Source: Bacteroidota bacterium (lineage in GTDB: Bacteria; Bacteroidota; Bacteroidia; Bacteroidales; Prolixibacteraceae). From it: DNA of 62,679 nucleotides. The translations under genes and the position numbers were made by a program. Under the pieces are notes generated by a model. That model was given only the letters and a program-made list of their open reading frames with translations, was not told the origin of the DNA and did not search any database. This document shows, piece by piece, positions 45,540-55,113 of this stretch. How positions within the stretch are numbered: position 1 is the first letter of the stretch; every line of letters begins with the position of its first letter. The stretch is taken from assembly GCA_023251435.1 (NCBI GenBank), contig JAHEYU010000015.1:34129-96807 (forward strand), in the 5' to 3' direction.

Positions 45540-47485
45540 TCAACCGTTGGAATTGTTTTAAGCACTTTTTTGTTAATTTTTACCGGATATTTCTTTTTTA
45601 GCGAATCAATCCATTCTTTTTCAACTTGTTCCTGAAAGTCTGAAGAGTATAATCCCCAGGCTTCCTTTAGCGTTTTTTGTTCGTTCTGAAAGATTTTTCC
45701 GTGCACAAAGGTAGTAGTTTCATCAAAATTAGCAGGTTTTGGCCCACTCCAAATAAAATAATCAACCACAGGGTCATCACCCTTCTCAACAGCAACATCC
45801 TTAATCTCGATATTATTTTCAGTCGGAGTGTTAAAAATATCAGTCAATTCTTGTTTTGCCATTTCTTTCTGGTCAAGCAATGTTTCAGCTTTGGTGCGGG
45901 TTTCAACGTCTTTTGCCTGAATTGTCCATCCTTTAAACCGGTCGTTCCAGAAATATTTTTTGCTTGTATTGTCGTAGAATTTTTGCAGGCGCAAACTATC
46001 TGTTGAAGCCACGTCCCAAATCTTGTCTTTCGAAATGTTGAATAAAAGAATTCCGTCGTGGTATTCTTTTATGATTCTGGCAAATTCAGGGTGCTTTCTT
46101 TCGAGTTGTGTATCTTCATAAGCAAGCAATACCTTGTTGATAAATTTGTCGAGAATTGTTCTTAACCCGTGTTCGGGGTTGGTGAAATCAACCGGAGTTT
46201 TCTGGTCCTGCAAATAGTTAATGAAGTCTCCGGTGGTGTACGATTTTTTTGCAAACTGAAAAAGCGGATTGTTTTTCAAAGAATTAGCAGTGTTTGGCCA
46301 GTCTTTTCGCTGAATGGTATCAGCGGCTACAGCGATCAGTTTAGTCAGGTTGCTTTCATCAATTTTCAGTTGGTATTCAGTACGCAGTTTCCGATCGAAA
46401 GCTTCGTCGCTATATTTGCTGATAGCAGGATTTTGCTTGATTTTGGATTCGAGTTCCGAACGTATTTTTTCGATGGGCGGGGTAGTGCGCAGTTCGAGGC
46501 GTTTAATGATGTGCCAGCCAAAAGGTGTGCGGATAACAGTCGAAATGTCGCCGTCGTTTTTCAGGTCAAATGCAGCTTCGGCAAACGAAGGAACCATGTT
46601 GGTGGGTGTAAACCAGTTCATTGCTCCACCTTCTGCTGCCGATTGTTTATCGTCTGAATGTTTTTTTGCCATTTCAGCAAAATCGGCTCCTGAAGTAACT
46701 TTTTGCCAGATACTGTCAGCCGTAAGTTTCAGTTTGGCAATGGTTTCTTCGGATGCCTGCTGAGGGAACATTTTCATAATGTGGGCAACTTTTATTTCAC
46801 CCCGGGTAATGCGTTCATCGTGAACTTTTAAAATATGGTATCCAAACTGTGTCCTGATAATTTCGGAAACCTTACCAACCGGCGTGCGGTAGGTCATATC
46901 TTCGAAAGGATAAACCATCTGGAAAGCACTGAAATAGCCCAGTAATCCTTTGTTCTCTTTTGCTGAAGGGTCTTCGGAATATTGAAACGCCAGATCGTTA
47001 AAATCGGCACCGGCAATAATTTTGTCTCGCAGGTCTTTGATTTTATTCCAGGCAGTCAGCGTGTCGGCCGGCGAATCTTCAGGGGCAACACGAACTAGCA
47101 GATGACTCGCCTTACGCTCGTGTTTTGTGCGATAATAGGCGGTTTGGACCATTTCTTCGTTATACGAAACGTCGGTTAGGTACGGGCGTGCCAACTCGGC
47201 GCGATAACCTTTCAGCTCATCAATAAAAGTTCGGATAGTATCGTATCCAAGCGCCTGCGCTTCAATTACCTTAAGTTTAAAATTGGTGTAAAGTCCGAGG
47301 TATTCTTCAGGCGTTTTTTTATCCTTTTCGTCGAGAACGTTGGTGTTGTTTTTCTGGTAATTGGCAGTAAACTCTTCTTTGCTTACCGGCTGTTTACCGA
47401 TTGTCATCACGGCTTGATTGTTTTTTTGTGCCTGGAGAGTGATGGTTAATAAAGTTAGAACTGCGATGGAAAATAGTCTGATCAT
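45536..47485 (-). CDS. PpiC-type periplasmic peptidylprolyl isomerase, two rotamase domains
   Basis: The 649-residue product has a signal peptide (MIRLFSIAVLTLLTITLQAQ) and a SurA-type helical domain (about 22-115). Two parvulin domains follow (about 118-220: KHERKASHLLVRV ... FGYHILKVHDER; about 224-330: GEIKVAHIMKMFPQQ ... FGWHIIKRLELR). A long C-terminal region (about 335-649) of unknown fold has a repeating Lys-rich helical character. It probably helps to fold outer-membrane proteins. It is the first envelope gene after guaB (gap 93 bases) and overlaps the next gene by 4 bases. Confidence 0.88.
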   Translation of the reverse strand: MIRLFSIAVLTLLTITLQAQKNNQAVMTIGKQPVSKEEFTANYQKNNTNVLDEKDKKTPEEYLGLYTNFKLKVIEAQALGYDTIRTFIDELKGYRAELARPYLTDVSYNEEMVQTAYYRTKHERKASHLLVRVAPEDSPADTLTAWNKIKDLRDKIIAGADFNDLAFQYSEDPSAKENKGLLGYFSAFQMVYPFEDMTYRTPVGKVSEIIRTQFGYHILKVHDERITRGEIKVAHIMKMFPQQASEETIAKLKLTADSIWQKVTSGADFAEMAKKHSDDKQSAAEGGAMNWFTPTNMVPSFAEAAFDLKNDGDISTVIRTPFGWHIIKRLELRTTPPIEKIRSELESKIKQNPAISKYSDEAFDRKLRTEYQLKIDESNLTKLIAVAADTIQRKDWPNTANSLKNNPLFQFAKKSYTTGDFINYLQDQKTPVDFTNPEHGLRTILDKFINKVLLAYEDTQLERKHPEFARIIKEYHDGILLFNISKDKIWDVASTDSLRLQKFYDNTSKKYFWNDRFKGWTIQAKDVETRTKAETLLDQKEMAKQELTDIFNTPTENNIEIKDVAVEKGDDPVVDYFIWSGPKPANFDETTTFVHGKIFQNEQKTLKEAWGLYSSDFQEQVEKEWIDSLKKKYPVKINKKVLKTIPTVE

Positions 47486-47578
47486 GATTTTAATATTACT
47501 TGAAAAGTACTTAATATTTAATTGTTTATGAGAATGTTTTATACAGCGGCTTCAGGCTTTAAGAATTTGTACTTACCA

Positions 47579-49051
47579 TTAACGCGAACTGTAATTGGGT
47601 GATTCACTGGTAATACTTACATCGTGCGGGTGACTTTCCTGAATTCCTGAATTGGTGATCCGGGTGAATTTGGCATGTTGAAGCATTTCGATATTTTTTG
47701 CACCGCAGTAACCCATTCCCGATCTGATTCCACCTGTTAACTGGTGTAGCACTTCGTAAAGCGAACCTTTATACGGAACCCTGGCTACAATTCCTTCGGG
47801 AACCAGTTTCTTGATGTCGTCTTCCATGTCCTGAAAATAGCGGTCTTTCGAACCCGACTGCATGGCCTCAACCGAACCCATTCCACGGTAAGTTTTAAAT
47901 TTTCGTCCCTGGAAAATGATGGTATCGCCCGGAGATTCATCAACGCCTGCAAACAGCGAACCGGCCATAATGGAATGAGCTCCTGCGGCAATTGCTTTTA
48001 CAATATCTCCCGAATAGCGGATTCCACCATCTGCAATAACGGGTACGCCGCTTTTCTTGATGGCTTTACTCACATTGTAAATGGCCGAAAGTTGCGGAAT
48101 CCCGACTCCGGCAATTACACCGGTGGTGCAAATCGAACCGGGGCCAATTCCCACTTTTACAGCATCGGCGCCTGCCAGAACCAGGTCGGTGGCAGCTTCG
48201 GCTGTAGCGATATTTCCGGCAACAAAATCAATTTCAGGATATTTATTTTTGGCTTTCCGCAGCATATCCAAAACATACATCGAATGGCCGTGGGCAGTAT
48301 CAATTACGATGGCATCAACCTGAGCTTTTACCAGTTCGTCAATACGGTCGATGGTGTCACCGGCAATTCCGACAGCAGCAGCAACGCGCAGCCGCCCCTT
48401 TTCGTCTTTCGAGGCCAGCGGTTTGTCTTTCGCTTTTGTGATGTCTTTATAAGTTATCAGGGCAATTAATTTATTGTTTTTATCAACTACCGGTAGTTTT
48501 TCGATTTTATATTTCTGAAGTATTTCCGAAGCCAGTTCGAGAGAGGTAGTTACATTGGTTGTAATAAGGTTTTCTTTGGTCATTACCTCCGAAACCAGTT
48601 TGTTCATGTTGTTTTCGAAGCGAAGGTCGCGGTTGGTAACAATTCCAACCAGGCAGCCTTGCTGGTCGATTACCGGAATTCCACCAATTTTATATGTTTT
48701 CATCAATCCGATGGCATCGCGAACAGTTTTTTCTTTCGAAATGGTAACCGGGTCGTAAATCATTCCGTTTTCTGCCCGTTTTACGCTGGTAACCTGTTTC
48801 GCTTGCTCTGCAATACTCATGTTTTTGTGGATTACACCAATTCCTCCTTCGCGGGCTATTGCAATGGCCATCAGTGAGTCTGTCACCGTATCCATGGCAG
48901 CTGTCACAACCGGCGTATTCAGCCTGATGTTGCGGGTAAACCAGGTGGATAAATCAACCTCGCGCGGTAAAACTTCTGAGTAAGAGGGTATTAACAATAC
49001 GTCGTCAAAAGTTAAACCTTCGGATACAATTTTATCGGCGAAAAACGACAT
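47579..49051 (-). CDS. guaB: Inosine-5'-monophosphate dehydrogenase
   Basis: GuaB oxidises IMP to XMP with NAD, the committed step of guanine nucleotide synthesis. The 490-residue product has the opening [20 protein letters not shown] and two CBS domains (about 95-210, [15 protein letters not shown] and [14 protein letters not shown]). The active-site loop [11 protein letters not shown] carries the catalytic Cys308, and the flap contains the RYFQDMEDD region with [12 protein letters not shown]. Length is standard. On the minus strand TAGTTTTG (49083-49090) with TTTG 15 bases upstream is a likely promoter for guaB and perhaps the following envelope operon. Confidence 0.97.
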   Translation of the reverse strand: MSFFADKIVSEGLTFDDVLLIPSYSEVLPREVDLSTWFTRNIRLNTPVVTAAMDTVTDSLMAIAIAREGGIGVIHKNMSIAEQAKQVTSVKRAENGMIYDPVTISKEKTVRDAIGLMKTYKIGGIPVIDQQGCLVGIVTNRDLRFENNMNKLVSEVMTKENLITTNVTTSLELASEILQKYKIEKLPVVDKNNKLIALITYKDITKAKDKPLASKDEKGRLRVAAAVGIAGDTIDRIDELVKAQVDAIVIDTAHGHSMYVLDMLRKAKNKYPEIDFVAGNIATAEAATDLVLAGADAVKVGIGPGSICTTGVIAGVGIPQLSAIYNVSKAIKKSGVPVIADGGIRYSGDIVKAIAAGAHSIMAGSLFAGVDESPGDTIIFQGRKFKTYRGMGSVEAMQSGSKDRYFQDMEDDIKKLVPEGIVARVPYKGSLYEVLHQLTGGIRSGMGYCGAKNIEMLQHAKFTRITNSGIQESHPHDVSITSESPNYSSR

Positions 49052-49082
49052 TTAGTTGTATTTTTAAATTTTGGTTGAAAGA

Positions 49083-49109
49083 CAAAACTACGAAAAAATA
49101 AGGTACAAA
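49083..49109 (-). promoter_or_regulatory. Candidate guaB promoter
   Basis: On the minus strand TTTG (49109-49106), a 15-base spacer and TAGTTTTG (49090-49083) resemble the Bacteroidota promoter, 31 bases before the ATG. The spacer is a little short. Confidence 0.5.
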
Positions 49110-49191
49110 TGTCCTGATTTTTTAAGGGCTATCTTGCCTATAAACTTTAATGTTCATTAAAATTTGTTAAGCAGAAAGAAAGTGAAATGCA

Positions 49192-49226
49192 CCACAGATT
49201 ACACAGATTTACACAGAATAAGGCAG
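49192..49226. repeat. CCACAGATTA...CACAGA-type dispersed repeat
   Basis: In the 236-base gap before guaB lies a stretch of CACAGATT words ending AAGGCAG. The same words occur in reverse complement at 57621-57647. Repeats of this kind are scattered between genes in many genomes. No gene was found in this gap. Confidence 0.55.
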
Positions 49227-49287
49227 GCTCTTTTCCAATTTAGCTTTGATGTAGACTTTCTTATGAAATGATATATGGTTCCCTTTT

Positions 49288-49593
49288 CTATGTTATTAGG
49301 ATGACTTTCCCTAATTCAATTTCGAAATATTTCTCCGACTTAAACCAGTTTATTCTTTCCTTATTTATTTTTACTCTTTTGAATTCAACCAACATTTGTG
49401 GGGCGTTTGTCTGGTATCCGTTTTGAAAAAGTATCAAATCATAGGTTTTTGAACTTCCGTCCTCATTCAATAATTTCTGAATCCAGTGTTTTTTGTATTC
49501 CCTGAATTCAGATGTTTTTTCACCATTTTTTATCTGGTCGTAAAATTCCTTCTTTAAGGTAAGGAATAAAACTTTTTTTCCCGGGACTTTCAT
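49288..49593 (-). CDS. Small ASCH-domain protein
   Basis: The 101-residue product matches the ASCH fold, a PUA-like beta barrel that binds RNA or modified nucleotides. It has VLFLTLKKEFYDQIKNGEKT, the typical G-x-K-x-x-E-x-R pattern (GEKTSEFREY), and a central YDLILFQNGYQT segment. It starts 20 bases after the type IIG restriction-modification gene on the same strand, so the two are probably co-transcribed. A link to DNA modification or to the host response is possible, but the neighbourhood is the only evidence. Confidence 0.75.
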   Translation of the reverse strand: MKVPGKKVLFLTLKKEFYDQIKNGEKTSEFREYKKHWIQKLLNEDGSSKTYDLILFQNGYQTNAPQMLVEFKRVKINKERINWFKSEKYFEIELGKVILIT

Positions 49594-49613
49594 CGAGTAC
49601 TTTCCTCAAGAAT

Positions 49614-52600
49614 TTAAATCGACTCTTCAGTTAAACCATACAACGCATAAACCATCTGGTCTATCTCTTTGTCGGTAGTATCGATCTGGTGTTTGATGGC
49701 CAAAGCTTTATTCGATTCTTGCATGAAGTATTCTTCCCATTCGGATTTTTGCGACAGTTTGAGTTTTACTTTGTTCTTTTCAAGCTCTTTTAAAAACTCA
49801 TTAAACGGTATTTGAAACCAATTTTCAAGTTTACCCGAAAGCTTTTCCAAATTGAACTCGCGTTGTATGCTGCGGGTAAATTTTGAGCAAATAATTTGCA
49901 GGCTGGCGGTTAATTGGGCGCGCTCCGTTGCATATCGTGCAATCGTAGCCGTCTGTTCTTCATTTGCTTGCGGAACAGGGAAACGCTCGAAATAGACTTT
50001 ACTGATTTCACGTGTACCACCTTGAAGTTCGGGGCTATTGAACCAGATCCAAAGTTTTGCCAATGAAGAGTTGAATAACGCAGTTAAAAAAAGTAGCGAA
50101 ACAGAATCATCTTGTGCTGTAAGAATAAAACATTTCTGATTTCCAAGTATTCCACTTTCATCGTACATAAACGGAAAAACCGAAGTCATATTGGGATAGA
50201 TGATTTTGGGTTTGGAAAATTCTTCCAAATATGCGCAATTGCGCAAATTGTATGGTGTATCTCCTTTGTCTCCACGTTTTTCAAGCCAAGGGTAAAAGTT
50301 ATCCAAATGTTTCTTTATTGCAGGATATTCATCTATCCTGATTGGTGGCAATGGCGGATTCTTCTCTTTTATGCCGTTGTGTACATTGATTAAAAATTCA
50401 TTGTCTGAAATACCATAAGCCAAAATATCTCTACCACGCACCATTGGTTTGATGAGTTCAGCGCTTTTTGCATCGGCATAAATTAGCATTTGGCGTGTTT
50501 CTTCATCAATGTAAAAAGCTTCATTGTAGCCAGTAAGAATTCCCCTGTAAATGTTTATCGGCAAATCCTTCAGTTCCGTACCCATCAATTTCATCTGCTC
50601 CAACTTTTGGGCATCATTATAAGGCTGAATGCTCCATTCAGCTTCGCCAAAATTAGAGGAGGAATAGTCATAAATATTGCTTTCAACCTCTGTTATAAAA
50701 TCGCCATGATAGGTTTTCTGGTTGAGCGACAAAACTTTTACGTTATCGTGCTGTTTGCTTTTTTGAGTGACGAAAATGCAGACATAAGTAGTGGCTTCCT
50801 GGAAAAATTGGATGTCGCCAAAGTTCAATATCTGACACAATCCAGTTTTCGACAGGAATTTTCGAAGCTGTTTACCATACGCCACCAACATCCATTTGTT
50901 GGGCATAATGAACGATTGAATGCCGCCATTCTTTAGCAATTTATAACCACGTTCGGTAAAAAGACAATACAGGTCGGCTCCTTTATCGAATGTTTCGTAA
51001 CCGCAATTTTTAAGAATGTCACTCATTTTGCCCATGGTTTGGAGCTGAACGTAAGGTGGATTACCAATTACCACATCGAAACCACCTTTGCCAATGCCAT
51101 ACAATGGATCATCGTCTGAAACGGCATCTAACTTTTCGGCATATTTATAAACCTTTTTTGAAAGTTCTGCAGCTTCCTTTGATAGAGCCAAGGCTTGCTC
51201 TGCTTTTGATTGCGCTTCGAGCGTTTTCTCTTTGATCAGTTTAAGGTAGTCGGGTGTTTTGTCCCTGGGAACTTCAGTGAATGGCGTTTCTATTTCTTTT
51301 CGACCAAATACCTGCGGAAATTCGCGTTCCCAATCAAAAGCTTTGTCGCCGGCAACAGCAGGATCGCTGATTAACGAGTTACCACATTTAATGTTGTTAT
51401 TCAGGTCGTTTAGCTTGCGGTTGGGTTGAGCGGTGCGAAGCCATAACGAAAGTTTGGCAATCTCAACGCTCTCTTCGTTCAAATCGACCCCAAAGAGGTT
51501 GTTTTCCAGAATGCTTTTTTCGATGTCGCTAAAGATGATCGGAACACCCAGAAGTTTGGCTTGTAATTCGTCGATGTACCGGTGTTCGGTAATTAAAAAA
51601 TCGAGCGCCTGATTCAGGAAAGCACCCGAACCACAAGCAGGGTCGCATATTGTGAGTTGCAACAACCAGTTTTGATAGGTTTTCAACCTGTCGAGCAAGG
51701 CCTGTTTGGTTTTAAGTTGTCGCCTTTTATCGGTGGCATACTCTTCTTCAACGATATGAAGTTCAGTTTTCTTGTCGGTGCAAAGCTTTCCAACGGTGTT
51801 TTCAACAATGTATTTGGTAATGTATTTGGGCGTATAAAATACACCGTCTTTTTTGCGTCTGGTCTTTGTTTTGTCAATTTCCTCTCCGGTCAATTGTGCA
51901 TTGATTTCGTCGAGTTCGTTCAGCGAGTTTTCAAAAATATGCCCGAGTATGTTCACATCTACCTCGCTCACAAAATCGTATTCCGAAAGTTTATAGATAT
52001 GCCTGAATAACAATTCATCGTCGATTAGGATTGTATCCAGAACCTCGTCGGGTTTAAATAAACCACCATTGTATGCAAACACATCGTATCGTTTCCCTTT
52101 GTAACCGGTGTTCAGGTATTCGAAATATTTTTTAAAGCGTTGGTAAAGGGGTATTTCAACATCACGCTCCTGTAATTCTCTCCAATCGTTTAAGATCAAA
52201 CGTACAGAATTTGGCGGCAGCAAATGGCGGTCTTCGGCAAAAAACAGGAACAGAAACCGGTCTAACAACTTTTGCGATTTCTTGAATAGTGTTAGCGAAT
52301 CGTATTGCGGATTGAGGGAAACAAGGTTTTGGTGCAACTCGCGTTTAAAGAGCGAATAATCCTGATACAATTTCCTGGTAATGACATCTTCCTGACTTAA
52401 TGATTCCTCTTTTACCTTTTTCGGAATCCCCTTTTCAATCGATTCAAAGGCCAGACACAAATATAGAATCCCGAAATCGGCTTTTGACAAGGTAAACAGG
52501 TTAAATTCGATGTGTTCAATGGCATTGTCGATGTAAAACCGCAGTTTTTCAAAATTGGAAGTGATTACATACGCACAAACGGGCTGATTGTTTTTGTAGC

Positions 52601-52958
52601 CAAAAGCCTGCGATTCAATTTTGCTTAAATCGGTGGTATTGGTTCCCTTTAACTCAATTACCGCTTTTACGCTTTCATTAATGATGATGGCTCCATCGGT
52701 TTTTTTACTGTCTTTGATGTTTTTGTACTCGGTGGTGAGGTTAAAGCCTGGTGTAGGATTTAGTTTGTATCCCAATATTTTTACAAACAATTCACGAAGG
52801 AAACCTTCCTGATATTGCTCCTCCTTGCTGTTTCTAATGTTTTCCTGAATGTCAGCGTTTCCGAAATAAGATTTAAACTCTTGGTATTTCGCATCAATTA
52901 ACTCCGAGTCGAGTTGTTTAAGATATTTTTGTTGTACGGTTTTTTGGAAAAGAGCCAT
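49614..52958 (-). CDS. Type IIG restriction-modification enzyme (Eco57I-like, single polypeptide)
   Basis: The 1114-residue product joins a nuclease, a methylase and a specificity part. Near residues 86-103 DGAIIINESVKAVIELKG gives a PD-(D/E)xK-like D...ExK site. A helical region follows (about 170-370). The N6-adenine methylase core has motif I DPACGSGAFLNQALDFL, FGVDLNEESVEIAKLSLWLR and motif IV VVIGNPPYVQLQ (about 430-650). The C-terminal target-recognition part has NRxYRGIL-type text (PINIYRGILTGYNEAFYID) and FNSSLAKLWIWF. It would methylate and cut DNA at a specific site; the site cannot be predicted. No separate R, M or S gene is adjacent. On the minus strand TAAGTTTG (52984-52991) is a likely -7 box. 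Confidence 0.9.
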   Translation of the reverse strand: MALFQKTVQQKYLKQLDSELIDAKYQEFKSYFGNADIQENIRNSKEEQYQEGFLRELFVKILGYKLNPTPGFNLTTEYKNIKDSKKTDGAIIINESVKAVIELKGTNTTDLSKIESQAFGYKNNQPVCAYVITSNFEKLRFYIDNAIEHIEFNLFTLSKADFGILYLCLAFESIEKGIPKKVKEESLSQEDVITRKLYQDYSLFKRELHQNLVSLNPQYDSLTLFKKSQKLLDRFLFLFFAEDRHLLPPNSVRLILNDWRELQERDVEIPLYQRFKKYFEYLNTGYKGKRYDVFAYNGGLFKPDEVLDTILIDDELLFRHIYKLSEYDFVSEVDVNILGHIFENSLNELDEINAQLTGEEIDKTKTRRKKDGVFYTPKYITKYIVENTVGKLCTDKKTELHIVEEEYATDKRRQLKTKQALLDRLKTYQNWLLQLTICDPACGSGAFLNQALDFLITEHRYIDELQAKLLGVPIIFSDIEKSILENNLFGVDLNEESVEIAKLSLWLRTAQPNRKLNDLNNNIKCGNSLISDPAVAGDKAFDWEREFPQVFGRKEIETPFTEVPRDKTPDYLKLIKEKTLEAQSKAEQALALSKEAAELSKKVYKYAEKLDAVSDDDPLYGIGKGGFDVVIGNPPYVQLQTMGKMSDILKNCGYETFDKGADLYCLFTERGYKLLKNGGIQSFIMPNKWMLVAYGKQLRKFLSKTGLCQILNFGDIQFFQEATTYVCIFVTQKSKQHDNVKVLSLNQKTYHGDFITEVESNIYDYSSSNFGEAEWSIQPYNDAQKLEQMKLMGTELKDLPINIYRGILTGYNEAFYIDEETRQMLIYADAKSAELIKPMVRGRDILAYGISDNEFLINVHNGIKEKNPPLPPIRIDEYPAIKKHLDNFYPWLEKRGDKGDTPYNLRNCAYLEEFSKPKIIYPNMTSVFPFMYDESGILGNQKCFILTAQDDSVSLLFLTALFNSSLAKLWIWFNSPELQGGTREISKVYFERFPVPQANEEQTATIARYATERAQLTASLQIICSKFTRSIQREFNLEKLSGKLENWFQIPFNEFLKELEKNKVKLKLSQKSEWEEYFMQESNKALAIKHQIDTTDKEIDQMVYALYGLTEESI

Positions 52959-52983
52959 TGTTCGTAAAGTTATCTTTAAAGAT

Positions 52984-52991
52984 CAAACTTA
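52984..52991 (-). promoter_or_regulatory. Candidate -7 box of the type IIG gene
   Basis: On the minus strand TAAGTTTG matches TAnnTTTG, 26 bases before the ATG. No well-spaced -33 TTTG is visible. Confidence 0.45.
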
Positions 52992-53156
52992 CATAAAAAA
53001 ACGGAAGAGTGCGATGGCAAAATTGCAGCTCTTTTGCAAGAAAGAGTTTTTCTAATTTTTCCCCGTTTATTTTTTACATTTACATAAACCAATATTGGTT
53101 GCTGGCGCTACAACCAAAAACAAGTTAATTTAGCATCCTTAAAAGCAAGTTTTCCA

Positions 53157-55061
53157 TTGAGCGAATTCACACAAATATTGACCAAATACTGGGGCTACGC
53201 GACTTTCAGGCCTTTGCAGGAGGAAATTATCGCGTCGGTGGCGAGTGGGAACGACACGCTTGGGTTGATGCCTACCGGTGGTGGTAAGTCGGTGACTTAC
53301 CAGGTGTATTCGCTCTCGAAACCGGGTATTTGCCTGGTCATTACGCCTTTGATTGCCCTGATGAAAGATCAGGTGGAGAATCTGAACGCACGTGGAATCA
53401 AGGCTTTGGCCATATATTCAGGAATGACAGGTCTCGAAATGAAGATTGCAATGGACAATGCCGCATGGGGAAACTACAAATTTCTGTACCTCTCGCCCGA
53501 ACGAATTGCCACCGAACGATTCAGGGAGCGAATCAGCCAGTTCGACGTAAATCTGATTGCTGTTGATGAAGCGCATTGTATTTCGCAGTGGGGATACGAC
53601 TTCAGGCCGTCGTATCTGCGGATTGCCGAATTGCGTGAAATGTTGCCCGATGTTCCGGTTTTGGCGGTTACTGCAACTGCCACCTCGCAGGTGATTGAAG
53701 ATATTCAGGAACAACTGAAATTCAGGAAGAAAAATGTACTGCGAACAAGCTATTACCGTAGTAACCTGATTTATCTGGTAAGGAACGAAGAGGACAAAGT
53801 AAATTACCTCGTAAAGGCGGTGCTGAAAGCGAAAGGCTCCGGAATTGTGTATGTCAGGAGTCGGAAGCTGACCCGCGAAATTTGCGATTTGCTGCGGAAA
53901 AATAAAATATCGGCTGATTATTACCATGCCGGATTGAGTTCGAAAGTGCGATCGGAGCGACAGGAAGCATGGAAAAGCGGGCGTTGCCGGGTGATTGTTT
54001 CTACCAACGCTTTTGGGATGGGAATCGATAAAGCGGATGTTCGGTTTGTGATTCACCTCGAAGCGCCCGATTCGGTTGAAGCCTATTTTCAGGAGGCCGG
54101 AAGAGGCGGTCGCGACGGCAAAACGGCTTATTCTGTTATGCTTTTCAATAACAGTGACAAAATTAAATTACAGAAAAATGTAGCCAAATCATTTCCGGAA
54201 CCCGACGTGATTAAGCGTATTTACGAAGCTATTTGCAATTTTTATCAGCTTGCCGTTGGATTCGGAAAAGACCGGATTTTTGAATTCAGTATGGCTACGT
54301 TCGCCTCAAATTTTTCGTTTCAGATTACAGAGGTTTACAACAGCCTGAAAATATTGCAGCGCGAAGGTTATCTTGAATTGACCGACGATCTGGAAAATCC
54401 ATCGAAGGTTTATTTTCAGGTTGCACGCGACGATTTGTACAAATTTCAGGTGGCCAATGCCAGTTTCGATGGTTTTATTAAGTTGCTTTTGCGGTCATAT
54501 ACCGGACTGTTTACCAATTATGTTTCGATTGATGAGAAATTGCTCGCCGAAAGAGCGGGCATAAGTGCCGAACTGGTTTATGAGTTTCTGTGCAAGCTGC
54601 GGACACAGAAGATAATCGACTATATTCCGCAGAAAAAAACACCTTTTATCATTTTTACCAAGGAGCGAATCGACCTCGACCGACTGAAAATTACCAAAGA
54701 AAATTATACCGACCGCAAGCGTGATTACATGCAGCGGATTGATGCGATGATTCATTACGCGTCGTCGGGGCACAAATGCCGAAGCCAGTTGCTGCTTCAG
54801 TATTTCGGAGAGAACGAATCCGTTCGTTGCGGAAAATGCGATGTTTGCATGGAACGGAATGAGTTGAATGTGAGTAAGTATGAGTTCGACACCATTAGCG
54901 AACAGATTAAAAAAGTAATGGCAGAGCCTTGCTTTTACAAAGAATTGCTGGGGCGAATTGAAGGAAAACCCGATAATGTGGTGAAGATTGTTCGCTGGCT
55001 CCTTGAAAACGAAAAAATCGTTTACCGGGTTGATAACCGGATGGAATGGCGGAAAGGGTAA
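53157..55061 (+). CDS. recQ: ATP-dependent DNA helicase RecQ-like
   Basis: RecQ helicases unwind branched DNA during recombination and fork repair. The 634-residue product has RecA-like domains with Walker A MPTGGGKSVTYQ, DEAH box VDEAHCISQWGYDFRPSYL, motif V/VI VIHLEAPDSVEAYFQEAGR and RGGRDG. A RecQ-C zinc module (C-x16-C-x2-C-x2-C in KCRSQLLLQYFGE...RCGKCDVC) and a partial winged helix follow. A typical HRDC domain is not seen. The start is a TTG at 53157 that gives the family opening MSEFTQILTKYWGYATFRPLQ; no upstream in-frame ATG gives a better one. Confidence 0.92.
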   Translation: MSEFTQILTKYWGYATFRPLQEEIIASVASGNDTLGLMPTGGGKSVTYQVYSLSKPGICLVITPLIALMKDQVENLNARGIKALAIYSGMTGLEMKIAMDNAAWGNYKFLYLSPERIATERFRERISQFDVNLIAVDEAHCISQWGYDFRPSYLRIAELREMLPDVPVLAVTATATSQVIEDIQEQLKFRKKNVLRTSYYRSNLIYLVRNEEDKVNYLVKAVLKAKGSGIVYVRSRKLTREICDLLRKNKISADYYHAGLSSKVRSERQEAWKSGRCRVIVSTNAFGMGIDKADVRFVIHLEAPDSVEAYFQEAGRGGRDGKTAYSVMLFNNSDKIKLQKNVAKSFPEPDVIKRIYEAICNFYQLAVGFGKDRIFEFSMATFASNFSFQITEVYNSLKILQREGYLELTDDLENPSKVYFQVARDDLYKFQVANASFDGFIKLLLRSYTGLFTNYVSIDEKLLAERAGISAELVYEFLCKLRTQKIIDYIPQKKTPFIIFTKERIDLDRLKITKENYTDRKRDYMQRIDAMIHYASSGHKCRSQLLLQYFGENESVRCGKCDVCMERNELNVSKYEFDTISEQIKKVMAEPCFYKELLGRIEGKPDNVVKIVRWLLENEKIVYRVDNRMEWRKG

Positions 55062-55079
55062 TTGAATTAAAATTCTTTG

Positions 55080-55087
55080 TACTTTTG
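55080..55087 (+). promoter_or_regulatory. Candidate -7 box of the DUF5063 gene
   Basis: TACTTTTG matches TAnnTTTG and lies 26 bases before the ATG at 55114. A TTG at 55062-55064, 15 bases upstream, may be the -33 element. It would drive the three-gene set DUF5063-exonuclease-methyltransferase. Confidence 0.55.
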
Positions 55088-55113
55088 CCACATATTTTTA
55101 TAGAATACTTTTC

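Noticed and set aside
49288-52958. BREX (PglX) or other multi-gene defence island
   Set aside because: No brxA/B/C/L or pglZ neighbours; the protein has its own nuclease-type site and target domain, fitting a single-polypeptide type IIG enzyme.
53418-54056. A 212-codon minus-strand open frame inside recQ
   Set aside because: It lies antisense to the conserved helicase motifs and has low-complexity, unfamily-like composition.
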